A DNA stretch of 64,000 nt from Brevibacillus porteri (GCF_003013475.1 NZ_PXZO01000032.1:41030-105029), one strand, 5' to 3'; numbered from the stretch's first letter, positions 27,104 to 36,330 are shown. The notes: a model not told the origin generated them from the letters alone. Made by a program: numbers and translations.

Positions 27104-28969
27104 ATGGAGTTAACTTTACAGGATTTCTCGATTGAAGAGGCACTTCACTCGACACAGTACGTGCAGGTGAGAAGAAGGGTGTTTCGACAATGCATAGAGT
27201 CTTTGTTATATGAGGGAATTGTGATTCCTGAGACCCTGCAAGAAGGTGACGAGACGATTTACACCCTACATGGACTTGATGAGGGTGACCTGCCTGTTCG
27301 CTATCGTTGCCGAGGGCGGAGGAGTGCTAGTTTTGGGCTTGTTCGTTTAGGGAACGACCCTGTTACTCGTGTTGTTTACGATCAAAGTGGAGTTGCCCAG
27401 CAAGAATTTGAAGCGATATCCCTCACTCGTTTTTTAGTGGAAGTCTTCCGAATGAATACGGTAGATGAACAAAGACTGAAGCTATTTGCCAATGATTTGG
27501 AACAAACGTTGTTAAAGGATACATTGTCCCAATACTATCGGGTACAAAATGATATTCGGATGCAGGGCAAATCGTACGATGAGCTCGAAGGTGATCTGAT
27601 GGACGGTCACCCTTACCACCCTAGCTATAAATCACGTGTTGGATTTACCTACATAGATCATTTTGCTTATGGTCCTGAATTTAAGCAGGAAGTTCGTTTT
27701 CTTTGGTTAGCGATAAAAAAACAATATTCTCAAGTGTCCATTGATCAAGGGAAAAATTTCGATGACCTTCTCTTGGAGGAAATAGGACGGGAACAAAAAG
27801 AAATCTTTCAGCAAATCATCGTCAATCATGGATGCGATCCTGAGCAGTATGCCTTCGTGCCTGTCCATCCTTGGCAGTGGCGTAATCATGTTGTGCCAGG
27901 ATTCCTGGACGATATTCATCGCAAAGAGATCATTGTGTTAGGAGTAGGGGCTGATGGTCATCGTCCACAACAATCCATCCGGACCTTTGCTAACAAAAGT
28001 AATCCGCATAAACCGTATCTGAAACTCTCGATCAACGTGGTGAATACATCAGCGCCACGTCATCTCACTCCCCATTCACTGGCAAGTGCCCCCATTGTTT
28101 CGAGGTGGCTCAAGGGGATTACGGACGCAGATTCGTATTTACGAGACGAACAAAAGGTGATCATGCTCCAAGAGTTTGCGGCAGTGGCATACGATCCTCC
28201 ACCTGCTTCTGATCTGGTGGAAATGGTTACATTCGGAGTAATTGGGTGCATGTGGAGAGAAAGTCTCATCCCTCATCTCGAAGCGGGAGAAGATGCGGTA
28301 CCTTATAACGCATTAGCGGCAGTAGAGGTGGATGGGGTGCCATTCATTGATCGTTGGATTCGTGAGCAAGGGCTTGAGAATTGGCTTGCGCGATTATTGG
28401 AAAACAGTGTAGTGCCGGTCGTTCATATATTGGTGAAACACGGGATTGCGATGGAATCCCACGGGCAGAATATGGTCTTGGTGCATCGGGATGGTGTCCC
28501 TACTCGGGTGGCATTAAAGGATTTTCATGAAGATTTGATTTTTTGCCAACCGTTCTTGAGTGAGCCAGACAAATGCCCGAACTTCGCGGACGTGCATGAA
28601 TATTACGCAACGAAGCCAGATGATGTAATGTTCCACATGAATGAAACATCAACAGTCAGAGATTTGACGTTAGAGACTTTATTTCTGATCAATCTGGGGC
28701 AACTCGCACGGGTGTTAGAGGAGCATTACGGATATGCCGAAGAGCAATTCTGGGAAATGGCCGTAAAGGTATTGGAGGGTCACCAACAACGATTCCCGGA
28801 ATTGGCGGCGCGATTTAAGCGATTTGATCTGTTTGTTCCAAGCGTGCAGGTAGAGAAATTGACCAAGAAAAAGCTATATACAACAAACGAGAACTATCAT
28901 TTACATGAAGTTCCCAATCCTTTGTTCGAGGCAAGGAAAAAGCTTCATTCCATGGCTGGAGGTTACTAG
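27104..28969 (+). CDS. asbB: Petrobactin biosynthesis NIS synthetase AsbB
   Basis: 621 residues, second IucA/IucC-family synthetase: YAFVPVHPWQWRNHVVPGFL, SIRTFANKSNPHKPYLKLSI with NVVNTSAPRHLT, AMESHGQNMVLVHRDGVPTR, and KDFHEDLIFC. In the known pathway AsbB condenses the second (dihydroxybenzoyl-)spermidine arm onto the citryl intermediate. Lies 40 bp after asbA and 1 bp before asbC, whose ribosome site is inside its end. Confidence 0.93.
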   Translation: MELTLQDFSIEEALHSTQYVQVRRRVFRQCIESLLYEGIVIPETLQEGDETIYTLHGLDEGDLPVRYRCRGRRSASFGLVRLGNDPVTRVVYDQSGVAQQEFEAISLTRFLVEVFRMNTVDEQRLKLFANDLEQTLLKDTLSQYYRVQNDIRMQGKSYDELEGDLMDGHPYHPSYKSRVGFTYIDHFAYGPEFKQEVRFLWLAIKKQYSQVSIDQGKNFDDLLLEEIGREQKEIFQQIIVNHGCDPEQYAFVPVHPWQWRNHVVPGFLDDIHRKEIIVLGVGADGHRPQQSIRTFANKSNPHKPYLKLSINVVNTSAPRHLTPHSLASAPIVSRWLKGITDADSYLRDEQKVIMLQEFAAVAYDPPPASDLVEMVTFGVIGCMWRESLIPHLEAGEDAVPYNALAAVEVDGVPFIDRWIREQGLENWLARLLENSVVPVVHILVKHGIAMESHGQNMVLVHRDGVPTRVALKDFHEDLIFCQPFLSEPDKCPNFADVHEYYATKPDDVMFHMNETSTVRDLTLETLFLINLGQLARVLEEHYGYAEEQFWEMAVKVLEGHQQRFPELAARFKRFDLFVPSVQVEKLTKKKLYTTNENYHLHEVPNPLFEARKKLHSMAGGY

Positions 28970-28970
28970 C

Positions 28971-30215
28971 ATGATCATTGTGAATCAAAATGAGATTTCT
29001 GTGCATGAAATGGAGAGACATAAGCAAGGGTTCGAAAGCATGGATCATTTCCGACAGCCGGAAGGACAGAGGTACGCAGTCTGCATAGCTGACCCACTTG
29101 ACGTGATTAGTCTTGTTCAATATTTACGTGAGCATAACGCTTCGGTGCTATTAATTCATGGGGAAACCCCAATGGAAACCGCTTATCAAATGGCGGTGAA
29201 GGCAAGATGTTATGGGCTTGTTTATCAGGAGACGAAACACTTCTTGTCCATCGCGGATAAACAACAGAGCGAAAAACCATCGCTCTATCAATATAGTTCA
29301 GGTACTACGGGGGACGCGAAGCTAATCGGGAGAAGCTGGGATGATATCCAAACCGAAATTCATGCCTACAACCAATTGTTTCAGGGAGAGGAAGCGTTAA
29401 CCCCGATCGTGCTGGCATCGGTGACACATTCGTATGGATTGATATGTGGCGTTTTGGCAGCACTGGAACGGGGAAGTAAGCCTTCGATTGTGACGCACAA
29501 AAATCCGAAGTTTGCTCTGCAAGTGATTCAAGATACTCCCCAGCATATTGTTTATGGTCTGCCAGTCTTTTATCACATCTTATCAAGCTTTACGCGAGAG
29601 CAGGTACGCTTTCACCGGTTAATGACATCTGGCGCTCCAATGCCAGAAGGCTTGTTTCAAAAGCTGCAAGGCATGAGCGACATCTTGATGCAACAATATG
29701 GATGCTCCGAGGCGGGGTGCATCAGTATGAGTAAACAGATGCGGACGCATACAGATCTGGGTGTCCCCCTTTCCCATGTGACAATGACAGCAGGTGAGAA
29801 TGAAGAACAACCTGCGGAAATAGTCATTCGAATTGGACAGAACGAAATAGCGACGCAGGATTTAGGTTTCTGGACGGGAGAAGGCCATATTCAATTTGTG
29901 TCGAGGATGGATGATGTGATTAACGTCTCTGGCTTAAAGGTATTTCCTTTAGAGGTTGAGGACGTCATCTTGAAAATGAATGGGACAAAAGAAGTGGTTG
30001 TGTATCGCGGACGTCATCCGGTCATGGGAGAGATTGTGAAGGCGCAGGTTATTACAGAGGGAGGAACTACTCCTGAACAAATCAGGGAATGGTGCCAAGA
30101 TCGTTTGCCAGGATATAAAGTCCCATTCGAAATCCAATGTGTGACGAGCATTCCTAAGACAGCCACAGGAAAAATCAGCCGTCGATTATTAGAAATGGAG
30201 ACGATCAGCAAATGA
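28971..30215 (+). CDS. asbC: 3,4-dihydroxybenzoate--[aryl-carrier protein] ligase AsbC
   Basis: 414 residues of the adenylate-forming (ANL) superfamily. P-loop A3: YQYSSGTTGDAKLIGRSW; A5-like QQYGCSEAGCIS; A7 DLGFWTGEGHIQFVSRMDDV; A10 catalytic lysine in PKTATGKISRRLL. It activates 3,4-DHBA and loads AsbD. ATG 28971 has GGAGG 8 nt upstream; an in-frame start at 28905 would overlap asbB without a site. Confidence 0.92.
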   Translation: MIIVNQNEISVHEMERHKQGFESMDHFRQPEGQRYAVCIADPLDVISLVQYLREHNASVLLIHGETPMETAYQMAVKARCYGLVYQETKHFLSIADKQQSEKPSLYQYSSGTTGDAKLIGRSWDDIQTEIHAYNQLFQGEEALTPIVLASVTHSYGLICGVLAALERGSKPSIVTHKNPKFALQVIQDTPQHIVYGLPVFYHILSSFTREQVRFHRLMTSGAPMPEGLFQKLQGMSDILMQQYGCSEAGCISMSKQMRTHTDLGVPLSHVTMTAGENEEQPAEIVIRIGQNEIATQDLGFWTGEGHIQFVSRMDDVINVSGLKVFPLEVEDVILKMNGTKEVVVYRGRHPVMGEIVKAQVITEGGTTPEQIREWCQDRLPGYKVPFEIQCVTSIPKTATGKISRRLLEMETISK

Positions 30216-30478
30216 TACGAACAGAAAGAATGAAGCAAATCCATACGATCATGACCGAAAAATTAAAATTATCGCATATCCTCACGCTGGAGGAGTCCAT
30301 GCGATTGAATGAGGATCTACATATTGATTCAATTATGCTGTTACAACTGATTGTTTATATCGAGGAAGATTTGAAATTGGTAGTACCTGCTCATGAGTTA
30401 GATCCACGAATCTTCCAAACGGTTGGATCACTCCTTACTTTTGTTGAACAGCTGGCACCGCAGCATGTGTCGAATTAG
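30212..30478 (+). CDS. asbD: Aryl carrier protein AsbD
   Basis: 88 residues, acyl-carrier fold. The phosphopantetheine-accepting serine is Ser40 in EDLHIDSIMLLQL. Start overlaps the asbC stop by 4 bp (ATGA), so loading enzyme and carrier are translationally coupled. Confidence 0.9.
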   Translation: MIRTERMKQIHTIMTEKLKLSHILTLEESMRLNEDLHIDSIMLLQLIVYIEEDLKLVVPAHELDPRIFQTVGSLLTFVEQLAPQHVSN

Positions 30479-30510
30479 CAACTATACAAACATCGAGTGG
30501 GGGATACAGA

Positions 30511-31494
30511 ATGGTTAAGGTTCATTGCATTATTTCGTGCCTATGCGAAGTGATTAAGCGTCGCACAAAAATTGATTATCGTCCCTATTACTTTGGCATA
30601 TGGGATGCCGAGTACTCCATAACGGATCAAGGTGTGGTTACGTATTACATTGATAACCATGAGGAGATTATCAAGGGATATGAACGACTTTTTCGAGCGA
30701 ACGTAACGGAATGGTATGATCATTCCAAAGATAAAGCCTCCAATCTGGACATGTTCTTAGAGCTAATTGATAAGCGTACCGAGGATCAGTTTGTCCTTGT
30801 TCAGATAGACATGTCGCTGGTTCCAGAGCGAGATAATAAATTTGCGTTGAAGCCATTCCCGCATTTTTTGATGATTTCAAAAACGGAGAATGAAGATGAG
30901 TGGTTTATGTTTGACCCGGATTTTCGTTGGGAAGGCAATGTGAAGAAGGATACGGTGATCAAAGCCTTCTTAGAAAATCCGTTTGGTGGCGGCTTTATGG
31001 TGGATGCGAGTGAAATTAAGGAACCAACCTATGAAATGATCCACGACTACTTCTACGCAGCACTCAAACGTGATCATAATCCTTTTACGGTTGAATTGAA
31101 GCAATTGATTACGGACATGGCAGAAGGGCGCAATGGATACAACTTGGACATGTTACTCCCAGCAGTGACTCAGGTTAAAGTGATTGCGATCCGTAAATAC
31201 AGCTATGAGTATGCATTTCTATATCTGCAAGATTACCTGCAATACCATCGTGATGAGTTTTTGCGCATTGCCTATAAAGTGGAGGACATCTACCAAGGGT
31301 TTACGACAGCGCAGTACTTGTCTGTCAAAATGGCGATGACCAAGAATATGGCGTTGTTACCTCCGATTATCGAGGCGTTAGAAGAGATTGATCTGATTGA
31401 ACTTGAAGTGAAAAAAGAGTTGGAACGTCAGTTTGTTCTGTGGACCCAAATGGATAAAAGTCTCGTCACTGTAGACGAAAAAGGGTGGAGGTAA
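30511..31494 (+). CDS. asbE: Petrobactin biosynthesis protein AsbE
   Basis: 327 residues. Placed by operon position and size: AsbE transfers 3,4-DHBA from the carrier AsbD to spermidine. The N-terminus (VHCIISCLCEVIKRR) carries conserved cysteines that resemble BtrH-like transferases; FDPDFRWEGNVKKD and FGGGFMVDASEIKEP are other marked stretches. RBS lies in GAGTGGGGG before ATG 30511. Confidence 0.88.
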   Translation: MVKVHCIISCLCEVIKRRTKIDYRPYYFGIWDAEYSITDQGVVTYYIDNHEEIIKGYERLFRANVTEWYDHSKDKASNLDMFLELIDKRTEDQFVLVQIDMSLVPERDNKFALKPFPHFLMISKTENEDEWFMFDPDFRWEGNVKKDTVIKAFLENPFGGGFMVDASEIKEPTYEMIHDYFYAALKRDHNPFTVELKQLITDMAEGRNGYNLDMLLPAVTQVKVIAIRKYSYEYAFLYLQDYLQYHRDEFLRIAYKVEDIYQGFTTAQYLSVKMAMTKNMALLPPIIEALEEIDLIELEVKKELERQFVLWTQMDKSLVTVDEKGWR

Positions 31495-31501
31495 AGGTCA
31501 A

Positions 31502-32341
31502 ATGAAACTCTCATTGTGCACAATCACTTTTCGCCACCAGTTGATTTCGTTTGCGGAAATTGTTCGGTTTGCTCATCGTCATCATTTTGATGGAATGGAG
31601 TTGTGGGGAATTCACGCTCAAGATCTGTACGATCATGATCGAATAGAGATGGAGGAACAGCTAGGAATACTCAGGGATCAAGGCATGTGTATCTCTATGC
31701 TGAGCGATTATCTGGATATTACGACCTCATCTGGATTTCATCGTACACTGGAAAAAGCAAAAAGACTCATTTCATTGGCGAAATGGCTAAATGTAAAGCA
31801 AATTAGGACGTTCGCTGGACAGAAGGCGAGTAAGGAAGTTGGGCCAGAAGAGCGGGCGCGTTATGTACATCATTTGTACATCTTATGTCAGATGTGTCAG
31901 GAGCACGGAATTCAGCTCTTGGTCGAAACACATCCGAATACGCTCACGGATTCTATGAGTTCGACGCTTGCTCTGTTGCAGGAAGTCAATCATCCTGCAC
32001 TAAAAGTTAATCTTGATTTTCTTCATGTCTGGGAATCAGGTGCTGATCCAATCGACGCATACAACCAATTGAAGCCGTGGGTGGCTCATTATCATTTGAA
32101 AAATATCTCTTCATCGAATCATCTGTCGGTATTCGCTCCGCATAATGTATATGCTCCTAACGGGGATCGTGAGGGAATGGTACCACTCGGTGAGGGAGCT
32201 GTAGATTATGGACCTATTTTAGAGAAGATTGCAGATACCGATTATTTTGGTTCTATCGAATGGTTTGGTCAGAATCCGAAGCTTGTGTTAGCTGAAGAGG
32301 TAGAATGGCTGCGGAAGGGTATGCTGTTAGTCCGTAAGTGA
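31502..32341 (+). CDS. asbF: 3-dehydroshikimate dehydratase AsbF
   Basis: 279 residues, TIM-barrel of the xylose-isomerase-like (AP endonuclease 2) superfamily. Metal/active-site stretches: HFDGMELWGIH, LLVETHPNTLTDS, KVNLDFLHVWESG, HYHLKNIS, SIEWFGQNP. It makes 3,4-dihydroxybenzoate, the unusual catechol of petrobactin, from 3-dehydroshikimate. Last gene of the operon, 7 bp after asbE, followed by a terminator. Confidence 0.93.
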   Translation: MKLSLCTITFRHQLISFAEIVRFAHRHHFDGMELWGIHAQDLYDHDRIEMEEQLGILRDQGMCISMLSDYLDITTSSGFHRTLEKAKRLISLAKWLNVKQIRTFAGQKASKEVGPEERARYVHHLYILCQMCQEHGIQLLVETHPNTLTDSMSSTLALLQEVNHPALKVNLDFLHVWESGADPIDAYNQLKPWVAHYHLKNISSSNHLSVFAPHNVYAPNGDREGMVPLGEGAVDYGPILEKIADTDYFGSIEWFGQNPKLVLAEEVEWLRKGMLLVRK

Positions 32342-32347
32342 AAGAAA

Positions 32348-32383
32348 GGTCGGGAGCGAGGGGATTGCTTCCGATCTTTTTTT
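32348..32383 (+). terminator. Terminator of the asb operon
   Basis: GGTCGGGAGC (32348-32357) pairs with GCTTCCGATC (32367-32376) with two G-T pairs, then seven Ts. Confidence 0.85.
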
Positions 32384-32451
32384 ATTCCAAAAGAAACCAA
32401 ATGCCTTCAGTGAACGTCTTCGTATTGATCACTTATTCAGGAGGACCCTAG

Positions 32452-33582
32452 ATGAAAAAACGCATATTGCTCTCATGCTTGCTGATCTCCTTGCTGGGTA
32501 TCCTTGTCCCTGGGCAAATCAATGCCTCTGCTCCTGCGAAGGCAGACCCTCGCAAGCCAGAGCTGGTCGTCATCTATAAAGTAACGGTAGATGGAAAAGT
32601 GACAAAAACCGTTACGAACATGCCCTTGATCCACCGGGCGAGCATGTCGCCATCGAGCAGGTTTGTATACGGGGAGAGAATCGGATACGGGAAGGCAGAC
32701 CCAACCATACCGTACTTGTACGATATGCAAACAAAAAAGATGACGCAGCTATCCGGTTTTGGCAAATGGTCACAGAAGCAGGACGCGCTCTACGTTCGTG
32801 AAAATGGCGGAATCGTGAAGCTCAGTCTGCCAGACGGCAAAAAAACGATACTCGTCCCGGCAGAAGCTCAGTATCCCGTCCTTGATTTTTCCGTTTCACC
32901 GGATGAACAGTACATGGTCTTTACCCGTATGGACATGCTTTCATCCAATACCAAGGTAAGCGCCCACCTGATCTTGCAGCATCTGCCTACACTCAAAATG
33001 AAAAAGAATGACCAGTATGAGTGGCGGAGTGGAACAGATGAAGAAATGTATTACTGGGTGCCGAATTCGAAAAAGCTGTTTTACAGAACGCAAACCGCAT
33101 ATAAGGAGTTAGACTTACCGACTGGCCTGAAATACGATCACAATATGATCACATTTCCTTCTTACTCCAATGATATGAAGTACCGTTATATCCGAACAAT
33201 GACAGAAGAATACATGCTGGATTTGCAGGCAGGGAAAAAGAACAATTTGAAGGATCCAGTGTTCACTGAGAGACACTTGGACAAAATTGTTTGGTCGCCA
33301 TCAGGAAGTCAGATGGCAGTAGAACAGCACTCTCGTACTTCTAATTCTCAGGATTCGTATATGTATATTCAATCATGCAAACAAGTCACAAAGTGCAGCT
33401 ATCCATTCGGTTCTCCTGACAAGGGAATGCCTGGTTATTATCGTTCAAGTGACAATCATCGCATCATCGGCTGGGCGAAGGACGGGAAGTCATACTATGT
33501 AGCTGATCTCGCATCGATCCACTATACCGATTTTCCGCTTGAAAAATTGGGTCCTTCCAACAATGTCATTGAACTACGATGA
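32452..33582 (+). CDS. Secreted protein of unknown function, TolB-like (paralogue B)
   Basis: 376 residues, signal peptide MKKRILLSCLLISLLGILVP with GQINASA. Strongly similar over its full length to paralogue A (23842-24987), including leader DNA: ACCAAATG, GTATTGAT and AGGAGGA at matching positions upstream of both starts. Blade-like repeats (MSPSSRFVYGE, VSPDEQYMVFTR, WSPSGSQMAVE, WAKDGKSYYVADLASIH) suggest a beta-propeller. A Cys pair (SCKQVTKC) is present here but not in A. No enzyme motif. Situated between the siderophore operon and murF. Confidence 0.85.
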   Translation: MKKRILLSCLLISLLGILVPGQINASAPAKADPRKPELVVIYKVTVDGKVTKTVTNMPLIHRASMSPSSRFVYGERIGYGKADPTIPYLYDMQTKKMTQLSGFGKWSQKQDALYVRENGGIVKLSLPDGKKTILVPAEAQYPVLDFSVSPDEQYMVFTRMDMLSSNTKVSAHLILQHLPTLKMKKNDQYEWRSGTDEEMYYWVPNSKKLFYRTQTAYKELDLPTGLKYDHNMITFPSYSNDMKYRYIRTMTEEYMLDLQAGKKNNLKDPVFTERHLDKIVWSPSGSQMAVEQHSRTSNSQDSYMYIQSCKQVTKCSYPFGSPDKGMPGYYRSSDNHRIIGWAKDGKSYYVADLASIHYTDFPLEKLGPSNNVIELR

Positions 33583-33591
33583 TAAAAAAGA

Positions 33592-33621
33592 AGCCGTCTC
33601 CCGTATATACGAGAGGCGGCT
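33592..33621. terminator. Bidirectional terminator between paralogue B and murF
   Basis: AGCCGTCTC (33592-33600) with GAGGCGGCT (33613-33621), one wobble. On the minus strand the stem is followed by TTCTTTTTT, on the plus strand by GTTCTTT. Confidence 0.8.
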
Positions 33622-33633
33622 GTTCTTTATCTA

Positions 33634-35016
33634 TTATTCGTGACCTTCCAAATCAGTGATAAGCGTCCATAATGACATACCTTTGGAGGCTTTAAACAGG
33701 AAAGCGTGTTTGTCATCGCGTAGCGGCAGTAATGCACGCAGTGCCTCTGCTTTTGTGGCGAAATGCAGCTTGTTCCCCGCGTAAGCATCATGGAGATGGC
33801 GAGTATTCTCACCAACTGTCACGAGGAGCTCGAAGCGCTCAGCGATGTCTTGAAGCGAGGCTCCGACGCCCGCATGCATAGCCGCACTGTCTGGTCCGAG
33901 CTCATACATATCCCCTAAGACAACGACTCTCCCGCGATCAGGGTACAAGTCAGCAAATGTGCGGACGGCAGCTTCCATGGAAACAGGGCTGGCATTGTAC
34001 GCGTCACTGATGTACACCGTACCGTGCTTGGATGTGATCTGCTCAAAGCGCATGGCTGAGAGCTGGACGGTAGACAAGGCGTGCACAATTTGCTTCGTAT
34101 CCATCCCGAGCCTTTTGGCAATCGCAACAGCGGGCAGAGCATTCAGGACACTATGCCGACCGTGCAGTGGCAGGAATGCCTCGAAATGCTCCCCGGAGGC
34201 AAAGTTCACTTTGAAGCGGGTCCCACCTTCAACCGATTCGATTTGCTCCGCCCAAATATCCGCCTTCTCATGAACAGAGTAGTACATGACCTCTCCCGGA
34301 TACAGATGGGCTACCAATCGCAGATATTCGGAATCTTTGTTGAGCAGTACGAGCCCGTCAAGAGCGGTATGAGGAAGCAGCTCTGCCTTTGCGAGAGCAA
34401 TTTTTTCACGCGTGCCAAAATGCTCAATATGGGACTCACCGATAAATGTAATCACGCTAATATCTGGCTGGACCAGCGAAGCGAGCAGATCGATTTCCCC
34501 GGCGTGGTTCATCCCGAGCTCCAGTACAGCAGCTTGATGTTTTTCTTCCATCTGTAAGAGCGACAAAGGCACACCGATGTGGTTGTTGAAGTTTTTATAC
34601 GTCTTGTATACGGGCGAACGGCTCGCAAGTACGTGTGCCACGATGTCCTTCACGGTTGTTTTCCCGATACTTCCTGTAATGGCGATGCGAGGGAACGAAA
34701 AGCTTTTCCGATAAGCCGCAGCCAGCTTTTGAAAGCCACGCAGTGTATCATTGACGAGAATTAACCCAAAATCGCTTGGCAAGTTCGCAGGAATCTTCTC
34801 CTGATTCGAAACGAGTGCAGCTACAGCTCCTTGTTCAGCTGCTTGTAACAAAAAATCATGTCCATCCCGTGCGCCGCCTGTCAGCGCTACAAACAAAGAT
34901 CCCGCAGTCAACTCGCGGGTATCAAAGTGAACGGATGACAAGGCAAGCCCTGGGGAACCAGTGAGCAAAATCCCTTCTGCGTTGATTGCTGCCTGATCCA
35001 GTGCAATTGGTTTCAT
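33634..35016 (-). CDS. murF: UDP-N-acetylmuramoyl-tripeptide--D-alanyl-D-alanine ligase
   Basis: 460 residues of the Mur ligase family: N-terminal DTRELTAGSLFVALTG, ATP P-loop ITGSIGKTTVKD, KNFNNHIGVPLSLL, LELGMNHAGEI, and C-terminal SDAYNASPVSMEAA. It adds D-Ala-D-Ala (made by Ddl) to UDP-MurNAc-tripeptide. ATG 35016 is 9 nt after AAAGGAG. In many Bacilli murF directly follows ddl; here it is in opposite orientation and 10 kb away, with the asb cassette between. Confidence 0.96.
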   Translation of the reverse strand: MKPIALDQAAINAEGILLTGSPGLALSSVHFDTRELTAGSLFVALTGGARDGHDFLLQAAEQGAVAALVSNQEKIPANLPSDFGLILVNDTLRGFQKLAAAYRKSFSFPRIAITGSIGKTTVKDIVAHVLASRSPVYKTYKNFNNHIGVPLSLLQMEEKHQAAVLELGMNHAGEIDLLASLVQPDISVITFIGESHIEHFGTREKIALAKAELLPHTALDGLVLLNKDSEYLRLVAHLYPGEVMYYSVHEKADIWAEQIESVEGGTRFKVNFASGEHFEAFLPLHGRHSVLNALPAVAIAKRLGMDTKQIVHALSTVQLSAMRFEQITSKHGTVYISDAYNASPVSMEAAVRTFADLYPDRGRVVVLGDMYELGPDSAAMHAGVGASLQDIAERFELLVTVGENTRHLHDAYAGNKLHFATKAEALRALLPLRDDKHAFLFKASKGMSLWTLITDLEGHE

Positions 35017-35058
35017 CTGCACGAACTCCTTTTGTAATCCAGTTTCAACCTCGAAGTC

Positions 35059-35087
35059 ATGCTACCATGCGTTAGGTAGCGCCGCAA
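35059..35087 (-). promoter_or_regulatory. Candidate murF promoter
   Basis: Minus strand TTGCGG (35087-35082), 17-bp spacer, TAGCAT (35064-35059), 43 bp before ATG. Confidence 0.45.
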
Positions 35088-35165
35088 GACAAAAGTGAGG
35101 GGATATGATACGATCAATTCTTACATACATAACGATCCACATACAGAGGAAGAAAGGAGTCTCCC

Positions 35166-35489
35166 ATGGAAAAAAGTATTTTTACCAAAATCATGGACGG
35201 TGAAATTCCTGCTCGTATCGAGTATGAGGATGAGCACGTCATTGTCATCCATGATATTGCACCAAAAGCACGCGTACACTTGTTGATTATCCCGCGTAAG
35301 CCAATTCCCACGCTCATGGATGTAAGCGCCGAGGACCTGCCGCTTATCGGGCATATCCATCATGTCGCACAACTCTTGGCGAAAAAGCTGGAGTTGCCAG
35401 GTTTTCGCCTGATTAACAACTGCGGCAAAGAGGGTGGACAAGAGGTTTTTCACATTCATTATCATCTTTTGTCCGGTTTTTACGAATAA
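35166..35489 (+). CDS. HIT family nucleotide-binding protein
   Basis: 107 residues, histidine-triad motif VFHIHYHLL near the C-terminus and FTKIMDGEIPARIEYEDEHV at the start. HINT-type purine nucleoside phosphoramidase/nucleotidyl hydrolase is the usual activity. RBS AGAAAGGAG. Divergent from murF, upstream of rpsU. Confidence 0.92.
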   Translation: MEKSIFTKIMDGEIPARIEYEDEHVIVIHDIAPKARVHLLIIPRKPIPTLMDVSAEDLPLIGHIHHVAQLLAKKLELPGFRLINNCGKEGGQEVFHIHYHLLSGFYE

Positions 35490-35503
35490 AATTGAACTAA
35501 AGG

Positions 35504-35533
35504 TTGACCTTCTTTAGTCATCTATCCTATAAT
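35504..35533 (+). promoter_or_regulatory. rpsU promoter
   Basis: TTGACC (35504-35509), 18-bp spacer, TATAAT (35528-35533). An inverted repeat ACTAAAG/CTTTAGT straddles the -35 box and might be an operator. Confidence 0.75.
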
Positions 35534-35602
35534 GAAGTGTGACAGTCTGTTCGTACGTTCGACTCAGGCGTCCCACGGTTTTAGCGGAGGGAGGGAAGAC
35601 AA

Positions 35603-35776
35603 ATGGCAGAAATTCGAGTCAAGAAAAACGAGTCTTTGGATAGCGCACTTCGCCGCTTCAAGCGTGAAAGCGCAAAATCCGGGGTGATGGCGGAACTGCG
35701 TAAACGTCGCCACTTTGAGAAGCCTAGCATTAAGCGCAAGAAGAAATCCGAAGCAGCTCGCAAGCGCAAGTTTTAA
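35603..35776 (+). CDS. rpsU: 30S ribosomal protein S21
   Basis: 57 residues: begins [20 protein letters not shown], ends [13 protein letters not shown]; strongly basic and typical in length. ATG 35603 has GGAGGGAGGG upstream. Followed by yqeY after 17 bp, as in Bacillus. Confidence 0.97.
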
Positions 35777-35793
35777 TTGACGGAGGGCTCATC

Positions 35794-36240
35794 ATGAGTG
35801 TAATGGAGCGACTCGATCAAGATATGAAGCAAGCAATGAAGGACAGAGCTGCTCTAAAACTCTCTGTTATTCGCATGGTGAAAGCCGCATTAAAGAACGA
35901 AGAGATTAACAAGGGCAGACTTTTGTCTGAAGACGAAGTGCTGACCATCTTGACTCGTGAGTTAAAACAACGCCGTGAATCCCTCCACGAATTTGAGAAG
36001 GCAGGCCGCGTGGAACTTGCCTCGAAAACGCGCGAAGAGATCGACGTGCTCTCCGCTTACTTACCCGCTCAGCTTAGCGAAGACGAAATTCGTGATATCG
36101 TTCGGGAAGGTATCGTAGCTACCAATGCCTCCTCCAAAAAGGAGATGGGCAAAGTGATGGGTGCGATCATGCCGAAAGTGAAAGGCAGAGCAGACGGAAA
36201 CCTCGTGCAAAAGATTGTATCTGAGGAACTACCATCGTAG
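35794..36240 (+). CDS. yqeY: GatB/YqeY domain protein
   Basis: 148 residues: [20 protein letters not shown] at the start, [16 protein letters not shown] and [19 protein letters not shown] in the second half, the YqeY-type C-terminal helical domain related to the GatB tail (tRNA-dependent amidation). Exact role unknown. rpsU-yqeY order is conserved. Confidence 0.93.
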   Translation: MSVMERLDQDMKQAMKDRAALKLSVIRMVKAALKNEEINKGRLLSEDEVLTILTRELKQRRESLHEFEKAGRVELASKTREEIDVLSAYLPAQLSEDEIRDIVREGIVATNASSKKEMGKVMGAIMPKVKGRADGNLVQKIVSEELPS

Positions 36241-36272
36241 ACGAGAGTAACACCTCATATAGATACGAACAG

Positions 36273-36310
36273 AAAAACTCAACCTGTAAAGGTTGGGTTT
36301 TTCTTTTTTT
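36273..36310 (+). terminator. Terminator after yqeY
   Basis: AAAAACTCAACC (36273-36284) with GGTTGGGTTTTT (36291-36302), one wobble, followed by a long T-rich run. Confidence 0.88.
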
Positions 36311-36330
36311 CCCCAGATGTGAAATAAATA

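Noticed and set aside
35497..35519. Inverted repeat ACTAAAG/CTTTAGT as terminator of the HIT gene
   Set aside because: No T-run follows and it overlaps the rpsU -35 box; more likely part of the promoter region.
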